This document shows, piece after piece, positions 44,101 to 55,096 of a stretch of 64,000 nucleotides of DNA. How positions within the stretch are numbered: the first letter of the stretch is position 1; every line of letters starts with the position of its first letter. The stretch spans positions 5,496,417-5,560,416 of the forward strand of contig CM036657.1 of assembly GCA_020746105.1 (NCBI GenBank), written 5' to 3'. A program made the position numbers and the translations under genes. This DNA comes from Trogon surrucura (lineage: Eukaryota > Chordata > Aves > Trogoniformes > Trogonidae). The notes under the pieces are model-generated. The model did no database searches. It saw nothing but the letters and a program-made list of their open reading frames with translations, and had not been told where the DNA came from.

Positions 44101-45258
44101 GGGCAGATATCTGTGGAAGGTAAGCCCCAATATACCAAAGAAGATAAGAAACTCATTACTGACTTAGAAGGATCATTCAATGAAAAGGGTTGGGCCATTA
44201 CTCCAGGGAAGAGAGTGATTATTCCCTCTCACTCGACGTGGCCCTTAGTAAGGGAGGAACACAAAAAAGGTCATTGGGGAGCAGAAGCATTGTACAAGGA
44301 TCTGACAAAGAGAATTATAGCTAGGAACCTGCACACTACAGTCAGACAGGTAAGACAGCAGTGTGATCTTTGCCTCCAGACTATTCAAAAAAATACACTC
44401 AGGCCCCAGCTGGGCCAAAGTGGAAAGGGAAATGGTCCTGGGCAACAGTGGCAAATCAATTTTTCAGAACTGCCGAGAAAAGGGGGGTATCGCTACCTAT
44501 TGGTGTTAACAGATACCTTTTCAGGTTGGCCAGAAGCCTTTCCTACAAGGACTGCAAAAGTCAGAGAAGTGACTAAGGTGTTACTTCAGGAAATAATACC
44601 CAGGTTTGGGGTCCCCGCCACAGTGTCTTCCGATAGAGGACCTCACTTCATTTCAAAAATTGTACAACAAATCAGTCAACACCTAGGGATAGATTGGCGG
44701 CTACATTCTCCCTATTGACCACAATCCAGTGGGCAGGTGGAAAAGATGAACCATATAATTAAACAACAAATTGTAAAATTAGGGCAAGAAACTCACCTAA
44801 CCTGGCCTCAATCTCTACCTTTGGACCTTTTGCGAATTCGTACGAGACCTCGGGCAAAGGAGGGACTGAGCCCCTTTGAGATTTTGTATGGTCGTCCTTA
44901 TGGCACTCAGCAAGGATTGTCTACCCAGATTGGAGATGAGATCCTAACTAGTTACGTGGTGGAACTGAGCAAGCAAATTAAGAAAGTCAAAAAACGTGTG
45001 TTTGGGACTCGAAGTAGAGGTTTGGGTGGTCCAGTACATAATATACAACCCGGAGATTATGTGTATGTTAAGTCTCTTGCAGAAAAATCTCTAAACCCGC
45101 AGTGGGAAGGACCATTCCAAGTCCTGCTGACCACCTTCACTGCAATCAAGATAAAAGAACAGAACGCCTGGATCCATCACTCCAGAGTAAAGAAATCCTG
45201 TAAGTCGCCATGGAAAGTAACCCAGGTCCAGCTGGGGAAATTATGCTTTTCTCGTTGA
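44101..45258 (+). pseudogene. pol: class I integrase with Asp-to-Asn change
   Basis: The zinc-binding part is [13 protein letters not shown] ... QQCDLC (about 44256-44378). The core reads WQINFSELP at about 44450, where the first catalytic Asp is replaced by Asn (AAT); the minus-strand copy has Asp at the same place. The second Asp (SSDRGPHF, about 44628) and the Glu (SSGQVEKMNH, about 44731) are present, but a TGA at 44716-44718 lies between them. The C-terminus is open to 45258 and overlaps env. Inactive. Confidence 0.87.
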
Positions 45259-46440
45259 TAACCTTAGGAGCAGGATGGGACTTAAACTTACACTACACCC
45301 TTGTGAAAGGCGTTTCTCGAGCCATGAACCAAACTGATTGCTGGATATGTTCTCAGGTGCCTGAGTACGGGGGAAAGCCAATTGGCATACCAATACCAAA
45401 AGATGAATTTACACCCACATTATGGGTTAATTCGGAATGGGAATCAAATGAAGAGGAGAGACAGAAATTAAAAATCGTAAGCCCTGAAAGTCCTATTCCC
45501 TACTGTACATGTATCCGGAGATGTAACCCTCCAAAGGGGATGGGGGAAATAGATTACAAGGATAGTGTAAATGTGGGGAATCATATGAATTGCAATAAGA
45601 CCTGGGATATAGGAACCTCTCAGCACTCTAAGATAATTACTTCGTGGCCAGTGCCAGAAGGGTGTGGATGGTATTGGATATGTAATAATACAACCGATAA
45701 AGCTCTACCTGCTAATTGGAAAGGAACCTGCACTTTAGGAGCAATAGTCCCTAATGTGACGATATATCCTGCATTAGAAGCCCATAAGGGATGGATTAGA
45801 CCACTCCTTAAGAGAGTTCGTAGGGCAAACCCCCTAATAGAAAAACCATCGGCCTTTCACAGTTTTGCTGGATGGTTCATCCCGTGGTTAGGATTGAGTG
45901 AGTTAGAAAAAGCAATAGTAAATATTTCAGCAACAATAGAGATTATTGAAAACAGGACAATAGATGCCATTCGAGCACTACAGATAGAAATATCCAGCCT
46001 GTCAGAAGTGGTCTTATAGATTTGGATGGCTTTGGACCTCCTGCTAGCCTCACAAGGAGGGGTATGCACAGTGATAAATACTAGCTGCTGTATGTATGTA
46101 GATCAGAGTAGGAGAATCGCTACAGACTTACAAGAAATTTTTGGAACAAACCAAAATATTACATTAGGTTACTAAAGATGATACCTATGGGGGTTTTTCC
46201 AACCTCTGGCTTCCTGATTTGACCTGGCTAAGAACAATAATCATGATAGTATTAGGAGTTCTGATTATGGGAATGCTGTGCCTGCCTATGCTTGTAATTG
46301 TTAAGTGTACCTTCTGGTGCTATTAGAATACTGGGGATGCTTATAGCTCCTGGAAGAAACACCAGCTGAGGCAGAGGTTGGAATCGAATAAGAATTTTGA
46401 GTAGATATTAGACAGAGAGTCACCTTATTAGATATGAGTT
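45210..46440 (+). pseudogene. env: class I env
   Basis: The 269-codon frame 45210-46019 overlaps the end of pol in another phase, as in gammaretroviruses. It has a hydrophobic leader, a CWIC motif in SU (about 45340; CXXC type, used for disulfide exchange with TM), a furin-type site RVRRAN at about 45820, and the TM N-terminus with heptad repeats. A TAG at 46017-46019 stops it. The frame continues with MALDLLLASQGGVCTVINTS and CC, giving a CX6CC motif, before further stops. The anchor and tail (46227-46400, LGVLIMGMLCLPMLVIVK) contain stops. SU is short, about 200 residues, compared with most gammaretroviruses. Confidence 0.85.
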
Positions 46441-46512
46441 GTTACTAACAAAATTAGAAGAGTTTTAAGTTGTAGTAAAAGAATTTACTAATTTCCTAGA
46501 AAAGGGGGGATT

Positions 46513-47102
46513 GATAGGGGAAATAGCATCCGGTGGGAAGTAATCTCTCAGGGCCCCTAGAATGAGGGAAGCTACTTCCCAGGGTCGTTACCATGTAATC
46601 AATCAGAAACCTACAGGATAAGACTGTTCAGTACTCATTCTAAAAGAACATAAAACAAAGACAAATTGACAAGGACTCTAGTGATAAGGGCAACTAACAA
46701 GGGCCATCTGGTGACAAACCCCCTTGTGTAATTCGATAACAAAACTTCTTGCGAGAAAGCGCTGAGAACAACTAGTTTTGGAACAAAGGTAAAAAGTTCA
46801 TCGTGAGGAAGACATGCGGCATTCATCCCTGAAGACCCCTGCCCAAGACCACCAGGAGCCACAACATAAGCGTCGAGAGGAGGAGCTGCTGACCGCAAGA
46901 ACTGAGTGCCTTTTTTGGGATAGTTTATGAGTATGTATAGGCGTCTGATGAATATGTAAATTTTACTGCATATAACCAAGGTAGCTGCATGGTTCAGGTG
47001 TGCACGTTTTTGGAGGACGGTATTCCCTCATGCACGCGGCTCTGATTAAAACATACCTACTTTATAGCTTTCTGGGTTATACAGTCTTTATTCCGCATGT
47101 CA
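46513..47102 (+). mobile_element. 3' LTR of class I provirus
   Basis: 590 bp, TGATAGGGGA to GCATGTCA, directly after the polypurine tract at 46496-46510. Confidence 0.92.
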
Positions 47103-47339
47103 TTTGTTATTAATAGTTGTTGTAAGTTCATTGCTTATTTAGCCTTTTCCTGGATTTTTGTTCTACTCTCTGCCCTATCTTGCTTTTATAGTCATTTTTC
47201 GTGGGTTCGATATATAGATTGTGATAAATTAATAAATGTTTGTGTAAGGGCCTTGAGACTTGTCTCACCATTGTCCACGCAGGTGGTGTATTACGAATCT
47301 GAAAGTCACTTGTCCCTCTCTCCAGGGTGGGACGTCACA

Positions 47340-47698
47340 ATATGGATCTCTGAACCGTAACCCTAACCAGGACCCTGCACCTCAGGGTTCAGCCTGACGT
47401 CACAATGGCCATGGCTGTCCGAAAATCAGAAAGGTGTGGGTGGAAAGCTGTTGGTCCAGTGCCGTGCTCCCCTTGGAATGCCTGGTCCAGCCCAAATGCC
47501 TGCGCAGCTCCAGGCTCTATGGATCTCCTAACCCTAACCCTAACCAGGACCCTGCACCACAAGGTGCATCCTGATGTCTCCATGGCCATGGCTCTCCCAA
47601 AATCAGAAAGTTTTGGGTGGAGCACTGTTAGTACATTACTGTGATCCCCTTGGAATGCCTTGTCCAGTCCAAGTGTCTCTGCAGCTCCAGGCTCTATG
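47340..47698 (-). repeat. 177-bp satellite, 2 monomers, minus orientation
   Basis: 359 bp between two LTR C copies, close to exactly two monomers, ending in CTATG. Confidence 0.9.
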
Positions 47699-48526
47699 TG
47701 TAGCGGAATGATTCGTAGATTTTGCCTTAAATATTTCTTGTCATTTTTACAACCCCTGAGCATGGTCAGAAAACAAAACCAGTTTTTAGTCCTATGGAAT
47801 GTTGTAGAGGGGCAATCTGATAAGGCTACAAATGCCTCAAAGAGCCCTGGGGACAAATATGTGTAGGGATTAGGAAATCTTGGGGAGGCTGGATGGCCTT
47901 ATCTCTAGCATGTCTTTCAAGGAAATAGGGCATTCGCACATGTTAATGAGACTTACTGGAAAGAATGCTCCTACATGGCAATCTGCAGTTCCGCACATAG
48001 AAAATGATGTATAAATTGAGGAAAGGTAAAGCAAAGATTTCAAAAGGAAGAAAAAGAAGAAAGAAGACAATGACGGGTGCATCCTGAACTCAGCTTTGGC
48101 TGGACCATTGCAGGAACCTGGACTGGTGATCTCTCTCTCTTTCTCTCTCTTTTTCCCTTTTCCTGGCTAAATAATGCAATATCTATCATACTGTTTATTT
48201 AGGTTTATGCCTAAATTTCTTTCTTGTGATGGTTAAGTGTGATATTGCTTGACTTAATATTGTGTTTAGATGTCCTTTATTATTCCTTGTTATTACTATT
48301 AAGTTGTTGTAAGTTCATTGCTTATTTAGCCTTTTCCTGGATTTTTGTTATATTTTCTGCCATATCTTGCTTTTAGAGTCAATTGTTGTGAGTCCGATCT
48401 AAACATCGTGATAAATTAATAAATGTTTGCGTATGGGCCTTGAGACTTGTCTCACCGTTGTCCACACCGGTGGTGTATTACAAGTCTGAAAGTCACTTGT
48501 CCCACTCTCCTGGATGGGACGAGACT
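47699..48526 (+). mobile_element. LTR C, solo
   Basis: About 828 bp, TGTAGCGG to GGGACGAGACT (terminal A changed to T), flanked by CTATG on both sides (47694-47698 and 48527-48531). Contains a CT-rich tract at about 48130-48150 and AATTAATAAATG at about 48413, the likely poly(A) signal. The most complete copy, together with 58627-59445. Confidence 0.88.
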
Positions 48527-48852
48527 CTATGGATCTCCGAACCCTAACCCTAACCAGGACTCTGCACCTCTGGGTTCAGCCTGACGTCATAATGACTATG
48601 GCTGTTCTAAAATCAGAAAGGTGTGCGTGGAGCACTGTTGATGCAGTGCCGTGTTCCCCTTGGAATGCCTGGTCCAGCGCAAGTGTCTCTGCAGCTCCAG
48701 GCTCTACGGATCTCCAAAACCTAATCCTAACCTGGACCCTGCACCACAAGGTCCAACCTGATGTCTCTATGGTCATGGCTGTCCCAAAATCAGAAAGTTG
48801 TGGGTGGAGCACTGTTGGTGCAGTGCCATGCTCCCCTTGTCCAGCCCAATGC
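48527..48852 (-). repeat. 177-bp satellite, about 1.8 monomers, minus orientation
   Basis: From CTATGGATCTCC to the TGTCCAGCCC position, where the recombinant A/E element begins. Confidence 0.88.
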
Positions 48853-49422
48853 TGCGTCCTACTATTTGGACACACTAGTAGAGAGCTAAACAAGTCAGTG
48901 AGTGGGACGGGAGGCAGGAGTCTTGCAAAGGACAAAGCGTTGATACGGCAAAACCTTGAAACTGCAAAATTATCAACTTTAAGGAGGCAGTTATACGACA
49001 CACAGAACCAAAAGTACATCTCATGACTTTGATGACGATAAAAAAAATAAAGGGGGAACTGCAGATACCCGTTTTACAGCTAGCCATGCGAGCAGCACTG
49101 CGTGGCAGAATTAAGACTTTCGTCCTTGAGCTCTTTTCTGAACAAGTGCATAACTCTTGCTTGCTAATAATCAAAGGAGACCGTGACCAGCCGAGTACAG
49201 CTCATGTTGGGAGTTTGCTCATGAGAATGGTCAGATAAGATGCTTCTTGTACACAAAATGTGCATGGGAGTGAATGGGAGAGTATGATCAAAACAGACCT
49301 GGGAAAGTGTATTCTCCCTGTGTGATAACAGAGAGAATGAGGGAGTACTGAGCGAATACCAAGCCTGGCTGCATAGTCTGGTCTCCTGTTTATAACACAT
49401 AAATACTGCTACATCACGAATA

Positions 49423-49800
49423 ATTTCTGAGCTATTGACTGATGTAGATAGTATTCGAAAAGCTGTGTTACAAAATCGTGCCGCTGTAGATTTTTTTTTT
49501 GTTAGCTCAAGGACATGGTTGTGACAAGTTTGAAGGCATGTGTTGTGTGAACCTGTCTGATCATTCCAATGGCATTCATAAGCAGCTTGCACAATTGAAA
49601 GAACGCTTTAATCTTGTTATATATAATCGCAATCCTTTTGATGACTGATTAGCAAAACTAGGACTAGGACCATGGCTCATACAAATTGTAAAATGGCTTG
49701 TGCCAGTAGTTATATTTTTGTTAGCATTATGCATTTTACTGCCATGTGTGTTACAGGGTTAAAGAGGACTGTTGGAACAGTTTGTATTAATCAATTTTAA
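49423..49800 (+). pseudogene. env: env TM fragment, family E
   Basis: The plus-strand counterpart of 35446-35850, including the CDKFEGMCC block at about 49525 and an anchor near 49690-49760. A run of nine T at 49491-49499 shifts the frame and a TGA at about 49646 interrupts it. Confidence 0.8.
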
Positions 49801-49815
49801 AAGAAAAAGGGGAGA

Positions 49816-50172
49816 TGTTGGGTTTTGCTATTCGGATACACTAGTAAACTTAGTGAGTGGGACGGAGGGCAGGAGTCATCCAAAGGACAAAGCGCAGATA
49901 TGGCAAAACCTTGAAACTGTAAAATTATCAACTTAAAGGAGACAGTTATATGAAACACAGAACTTGGTTAGTAAGACAGGATATGCGTGCTTGTTAGGCA
50001 ATTACCAATCAATGGAGTCAGAGTGGCGTGTGAACAGCTTGTGCTGGGCAGTCTGTAGCCAATCACAATATGCATGACGCGTGGTAAGGAAAGCAAGAAC
50101 AGTATAAATGTGTGCTATTTTGCAATAAATCAGCGATCTTTGGAACATCATATTGGTGTTGTGTCGTCGGTC
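49816..50172 (+). mobile_element. LTR, family E
   Basis: Starts TGTTGGGTTTTGC and ends GGTCCTCGCA, with TATAAATGTG at about 50104 and AATAAATCAGCG at about 50125. Followed by AGCGTCTCTGCAG satellite. Confidence 0.82.
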
Positions 50173-50470
50173 CTCGCAAGCGTCTCTGCAGCTCCAGGCT
50201 CTATGGATGTATGAAAACTAAACCTAATGTGATCCCTGCACCACAGGGTTCAGCCTGACGTCATAATGGCCATGGGTGTCCCAAAATCAGAAAGATCTGG
50301 ATGGAGCACTGTTGGTGCAGTGCCATGCTCCCCTTGGAATGCATTGTCCAGCCCACATGTCTCTGCAGCTCCAGGCTTTATGGATCTCTGAACCCTAGCC
50401 CTAACCTGGACCCTGCAACTCTTGGTTCAGCCTGACATCATAATGGCTATGGCCGTCCCAAAATCAGAAA
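50173..50470 (-). repeat. 177-bp satellite, about 1.7 monomers, minus orientation
   Basis: Ends at CCCAAAATCAGAAA, where a CR1 tail starts. Confidence 0.87.
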
Positions 50471-50932
50471 TCATAGAATCATAGAATCATAGAACAGTTC
50501 AGGTTGGAAAAGACCCTTGGAATCATTGAGTCCAACCATTAACCCTACACTACAAGTTCACCCCTAAACCATATCACCCAACACCACATCTAAGCGACAC
50601 TTAAACATATCCAGGGACGGCGATTCAACCACCTCCCTAGGCAGTCTATTCCAGTGTCTGACCACTCCTTCCATGAAGAATTTCTTCCTAATGTCCAGTC
50701 TAAACTTGCCCTGTTGCAACTTGAAACCATTCCCCCTGGTTCTGTCCCTAATGACCTGTGAGAAGAGACCAGTACCAACCTCTCTACAATGTCCTTTCAA
50801 GTAATTGTAGAGCATGATGAGGTCCCCCCTCAGCCTCCTCTTCCTTAAACTGAATAGTCCCAGCTCCCTCAATTGCTACTCGTAAGATCTATTCTCCAGG
50901 CCCTTAAGCGGCTTTGTTGCCCTTTTCTGCAC
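50471..50932 (-). mobile_element. CR1 LINE 3' fragment, second subfamily
   Basis: Minus strand; tail TCATAGAATCATAGAATCATAG at 50471 onward, with ORF2 C-terminal codons ([20 protein letters not shown], 103-codon frame 50872-50564). Same subfamily as 32.6-35.0 kb. 5'-truncated at 50932. Confidence 0.9.
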
Positions 50933-51030
50933 CAGGACCCTGCACCACAAGGTTCAGACTGATGTCTCAGTGGCCATGGTTGTCCAATAATCAGAAAGGT
51001 GTGGGTGGAGCACTGTTGGTGCAGTGCCGT
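50933..51030 (-). repeat. 177-bp satellite, partial monomer
   Basis: Ends GCAGTGCCGT, where the ERVL-type solo LTR is inserted; the interrupted monomer resumes at 51839. Confidence 0.87.
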
Positions 51031-51838
51031 TGTCGCGGGTTAGAACTGGGCCGGCCACTAATACGGACAGATGCTCTCTAACCCCTTCTTCCCCCCCCAA
51101 ACAGGAAGAGAAAAGGGAATGAGGCAGAGAGACTTAAGGGTTAGAGAAGAAAAAAAAAACTAGAACAGCTTTAATGAAAATAATGGAAATAATGGTGAAA
51201 AGATAAAAGTAAAGAACTATGTACAACTATAGATAGTAGCCTGATATCAAACCCAACTCCCTCCCCCGATAGCAATCACCACTGGTGCTGCAGAGCAGGA
51301 GGCACTGGGGAAACCCCAGGTTCAGCGGCAGCAGGAGCTGGATACAGGGAGCTGGATTTGGGAACTCAGGATCCGGATCAAAATCAGGAGGTCAGATGGA
51401 GTCCTCTCTGGACACTGACCATTGCAGGAAAGGGGTGAAAGAGGCGAAAAAAGGGATGAAATTCTCGTGATCACTCAATTTATACTAAATATGACGTATA
51501 TGGGATGGAATACTCTCGTTGGTCACCTGTCCTGTCTATTATCCCCCAGAGGTGCCACCTTTTACTTCCTTGTGACCCCTCTTACTACCTGGCACCCCCA
51601 GCGTGGCACACAAGAGCCAGCAGTGGCCTTGGTCACTGTAGGAATAAGTATCAGCAAGAGCCTTTCTGCATCCCAGTCCCAGGAAGTAACTGTAAACATC
51701 AGGTGGTATCACTGCCAGTAGCACACACTGTCTGCAAAAACATGCTGCTGACTTCAGAGCATGCAGCCTTTTAGAAGACACTAAACTGGAAAGTAAAAAT
51801 CAATAAACAGGACTGGGTTTTTATCTAAAGCCAGGACA
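51031..51838 (-). mobile_element. solo LTR, ERVL type
   Basis: 808 bp; the minus strand starts TGTCCTGGC at 51838 and ends AACCCGCGACA at 51031. Flanks GCCGT and GTCGT form a 5-bp target duplication with one change; satellite (CAGTGCCGTGCTCCCC) is otherwise continuous across it. A 5-bp duplication is the rule for ERVL elements, in agreement with the pol found beside the sister LTR at 8144. Confidence 0.9.
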
Positions 51839-51908
51839 GTCGTGCTCCCCTTGGAATGTCTTGTCCAGCCCAAGTGTCTCTGCTGTTGCAGACTTTATGG
51901 AACGCTGA
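51839..51908 (-). repeat. 177-bp satellite, short remainder
   Basis: About 70 bp between the solo LTR and provirus copy 2. CGCTGA at 51903-51908 is the left target duplication of the provirus. Confidence 0.85.
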
Positions 51909-52330
51909 TGTGGGGGATGGCAGTTGAACTGCTGAGAACCTAGCATTGATGTAAGACATTGACCTTGACAAATTCCCAGTGTACCCTTGAGATGGGAAGT
52001 TGTGTGTACTGAGTTTGGACATCTTTGCGGAACCTTCTCCCTCAAGATCCGGAGGGATGAGCCCAGCCGGAAGCTGCTCAGTGTTAACCAATTAGAACTT
52101 GAACAACAAGTGTTTAACCTATTGTATTGGTTTTGGCTGGCTGGATTCTGGCGGTGGGTGGTGGGAGCTGCAGGTTGGCTTCTGCAAGAAGTTACTAGAA
52201 GCTCCCCGAGTTTGACAGAGCCAATGCCAGATGGCTCCAAAGAGGGACCCGCCGCTGACCAAGGTTAAACCTATCATCAGTAAAGTGATAGGAGAGGAAC
52301 GCCTCTGTGAAAAACATATTTAAGAAAAAA
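51909..52330 (+). mobile_element. hybrid 5' LTR of copy 2
   Basis: 51909-52121 is the provirus's own U3 (starting TGTGGGGGATGG). At 52122 it changes to a U3 of family F (TGTATTGGTTTTGG..., matching the minus strand of about 19320-19130), including its TATTTAAGAA box, up to an A run at about 52326. The provirus's own TATA box, R, U5 and primer site are missing. Confidence 0.75.
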
Positions 52331-52468
52331 CGGAGTTTTGGGCTTTAGGTCGACGTGTAGCGGAGACAGAGCCCGGCGTAGCTGAGAGCAGTGGGAGTCT
52401 GCTTTGGTCCGGACCTGAGAGTTAAGACACCTGGAAAGGTGAGCCGCCGGGAACAGGGTTTAAGAAAT

Positions 52469-53940
52469 ATGGGCCAACATATTTCTAAAGAGGAGGACTC
52501 TATTTTGTGCCTCTGGAAAGTTCTTCTTGCTAAAAGAGGAGTCAAGTATAGTGATTTTGCACTACGGCGTATGTTACTGTGGAGTGAAAAGCAGGGATTT
52601 GAGGCGTCTGCGTCTGTCGCTTTCAGTGTTTCTGCTTGGCAAGAGGTGGGGCAGAAGTTATGGGATGCAGTTTCTTTAGGATCGAAGGACGCCTCTGAGT
52701 TAGCTACTACTCGGTGATTGTTGATTGAGACTCTGAAAGAAATGAGAGCGGAGCGAGAGTTAAAAGAAAAAGAATTACAGAAGATTTCGGGGGAGATGGC
52801 TGCTGGGACCCCCCGTGAGAAAAAAATGGAGGAGGTTGAAGGAAGGACGGAGGCTTTGCAGCTCCCTCCTCCCTCGGACTCAAACAAAAAATCAGATTTG
52901 ACCTCTCCAACAGAGAAAGTGTCAGAGAGCAAATGGCTTTCCCTGCAGTACTTTTTAGACAATAAACCAAGATATAAGACATCTGCACAGCAATTAGCAG
53001 AGTTAACATCTGAAGGCAGTTGTGTTGGAACCCTGCCAGCCCCTTCTGATGTGAAAGAAGGAGGTTTTTCAGCCCAGCCGTCCGCTGTTGCCTCTCAGTA
53101 CCCTCCCTTGCCAGATAGTGATAACAATGAAGATGAAGGGAGGATAGTTCCCCTTCAATTGTGTACACAGGAGGGTGGCCCCACCTGTCGCCCAGAAAAG
53201 CGAATAGAAAAGGCTGCCCCCTGGACGTTATCTCCAGCTACTGTGATTTTTATACCTCCTAATCCCACATGATTCTTGAAGCAAGTTGGGAAAAAAAGCT
53301 GCTGAAGTAGGAAATTGGAACTTGGTAGAGAAGCTTAGCCTTCCACAAGAAACGTGCCCTGATCTGGGACCCATGACCTTGAAACTATGGCATATCCTGT
53401 GTTTAAAGTGGCACCGAACACAGGGCAGCGTGACGAACACTCTCCCATTGCTTAGAGAGTAGTCCAAGATCTGCAGGCAAAGGCAGCAAAATTTGGCATT
53501 AATTCTCCAGATGTAATACAGCTTATACGAGTAATCGATACAGATTTGTTGTGTCCATATGATATTGCGCATTTAGCAGAAGTACTGTTTCAGCTGATTG
53601 AGTATTCGTTTTTTTATTCTACCTGGAGACAATTGGCACAAAAAACAGCTCTAGAAAATATGCAGCTGCCTCAGGGAGATCCAAGACAAGGAGCAGGACT
53701 AGATGCATTAATGGGAACTAATGCTTTTGCTAATCCCCAAGTTCAGGCACAGTGGTCTCCACTTTTATTAGAACAGACTCAGCGGGTTGGAATGTCAGCA
53801 TTGATAAAGACTATGGAGATGGCCGAGCCGTGGGAGAAATATGTTACAACAACCACCAAAGGAACCCTTTTTACAGTTTGTAGAAAAAAGTAGCTGCGGC
53901 AATTGAAAAACAAGTTGATGATGAAGGGCTGCGGCAGGTG
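52469..53940 (+). pseudogene. gag: gag matrix and capsid of copy 2
   Basis: ATG at 52469 (MGQHISKEED). An in-frame TGA at 52715-52717, where copy 1 has a Gln codon, splits matrix; the frame continues to 53272 with a YPPLP late-domain-like motif at about 53100. Capsid is frameshifted (open 53546-53893, with QGDPRQGAGLDALM) and lacks a clean start. Gly2 would allow myristoylation. Lysine-rich MA and the gap-free similarity to copy 1 support the call. Confidence 0.85.
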
Positions 53941-54709
53941 TTAGTTAACACAGTTAGCAAAAGATAACACGAATGAAGATGGTCAAAAAACAATAGAAGC
54001 CTTGCCAGGAGATCCCTCTGTTGCTGATATGGTCTCCGCCTGCTCTAAAGTTGGTACAGTTGAACACAAGATGGCAGCTCTCGCCAGAGTTATTAGACAG
54101 AAAGCATCCCCAAAATGTTATGGGTGTGGTCAAGAAGGACACCTCAAAAGTAATTGCCCACAACAACCATTGAAAATGAATAGTCCCCATGCTAACACAA
54201 AGGGAGTGATCTGCAATCGTTGCGGAAAAGCTGGTCATTTGGCAAAACAATGCAGATCAAAATACCACGTGAATGGACAGCCCCTCTCAGGAAACGGGAA
54301 GAAGAGCGCGAGGGGGCGCGCACGGACACAAGTGCCTCTCACCAAGCCATTTCTCGGGGTGGGTCAGCAAACCTTCCCCTCTGCGACCGCCTCACCGGAA
54401 AAAACAGTGGATCGGCAGGGATCCACCATCGACACAGTAACTATTGTGACTAAAGAAGTTATGAAAGTTCCTATGGATGCCTTTGGGCCCATAGGAAGAG
54501 GATTAAGTGCTTTACTAATTGGATGTTCAAGTAGTACAGTCAATGGCATTATTGTACATGTTGGTGTTATTGACGCTGATTATACTGGACAAATTTGTGC
54601 TATGGTTTCAACATCATATCCCCCTGTGACTATCCCAAAGGGGACACGAATTGCTCAACTTGTTCCTTTTTTGAGTTCTGTTCCCAATACAGATAAAAAA
54701 GAACAATGA
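53941..54709 (+). pseudogene. gag-pro: nucleocapsid and dUTPase-like region of copy 2
   Basis: The 235-codon frame from 54002 holds two CCHC knuckles, CYGCGQEGHLKSNC (about 54116) and CNRCGKAGHLAKQC (about 54210), a basic linker, then a dUTPase-like domain with GPIGRGLSALLIG, GVIDADYTGQICAMV and PKGTRIAQLV. Two knuckles plus dUTPase are hallmarks of betaretroviruses. NC and dUTPase are in one frame here, whereas a frameshift separates them in known viruses; an indel may be responsible. TGA at 54707 ends it, with protease following in the same phase. Confidence 0.83.
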
Positions 54710-55096
54710 GATGGAGGCTTTGGATCGACTGGCTTGCCTCAAGTGTTTTGGTCTCAGACAGTTACCTCTCAACAGCCACAGCTGCTTTGTACAGTGACAA
54801 TGAAAGGACATTCTCTGTCATCGGTGCAGCTGTCAGGACTGTTGGACACCGGAGCGGACGTAACTATTATATCTCAATACTCATGGCCATCTACCTGGTC
54901 TGTTGGTAACATTGGAATGGGGGTGGTTGGCTTGGGTGGTGCTGCTCAGGGTGGAATGTCAGCTAATACAGTTCTTGTTAGTAACCCAGAGGGCCAGATG
55001 GCTACAATTCGGCCTTATGTGACATACGCCTCGTTGAACTTATGGGGCAGAGATTGTCTTTCCCAGTGGGGAGTTAAAATTACCACAGATTTTTGA
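54710..55096 (+). pseudogene. pro: protease of copy 2
   Basis: An open frame 54734-55096 with LLDTGADVTIISQ at about 54840 and [12 protein letters not shown] at the end. It terminates in GATTTTTGA, where the pol frame is one base back, a plausible -1 frameshift site. This is the only retroviral protease in the window with an uninterrupted core; its upstream link to gag is broken by a TGA. Confidence 0.83.

Larger units (their letters stand above)
38731..47102 (+). mobile_element. class I (gammaretrovirus-like) provirus, full structure
   Basis: An 8.4-kb element with two LTRs of 590-591 bp, leader, gag (one zinc knuckle), protease and pol in the gammaretroviral layout, env overlapping the end of pol, and a polypurine tract (AAAAGGGGGGA). 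Flanks CTTG and TTTG suggest a 4-bp target duplication with one change, as expected of gammaretroviruses. I count about 32 LTR differences by eye (roughly 5 percent), pointing to an old insertion. All genes carry stops or frameshifts. The same family is present at 27.1-30.1 kb and at 1-484 (minus). Confidence 0.92.
38204..47339 (+). mobile_element. LTR C, solo, interrupted by a class I provirus
   Basis: LTR C starts TGTAGCGGACTG at 38204 after CTATG and ends GACGTCACA at 47339 before ATATG. Its two parts (38204-38730 and 47103-47339) sum to about 764 bp. The provirus at 38731-47102 sits inside, at CCTTG/TTATTA, so LTR C is the older layer. Confidence 0.85.
48853..50172 (+). mobile_element. 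recombinant class II element, family A U3 fused to family E env and LTR
   Basis: Order: about 155 bp of family E LTR U3 (48853-49007), about 60 bp of family A internal end and polypurine tract (49008-49058), family A U3 (49059-49422), family E env TM (49423-49800), family E polypurine tract (AAAAAGGGGAGA) and LTR (49816-50172). The A-U3/env junction (TAAATACTGCTACAT followed by the AATTTCTGAGC block) is the same as at about 35850. No gag or pol. Satellite follows at 50173. Confidence 0.8.
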
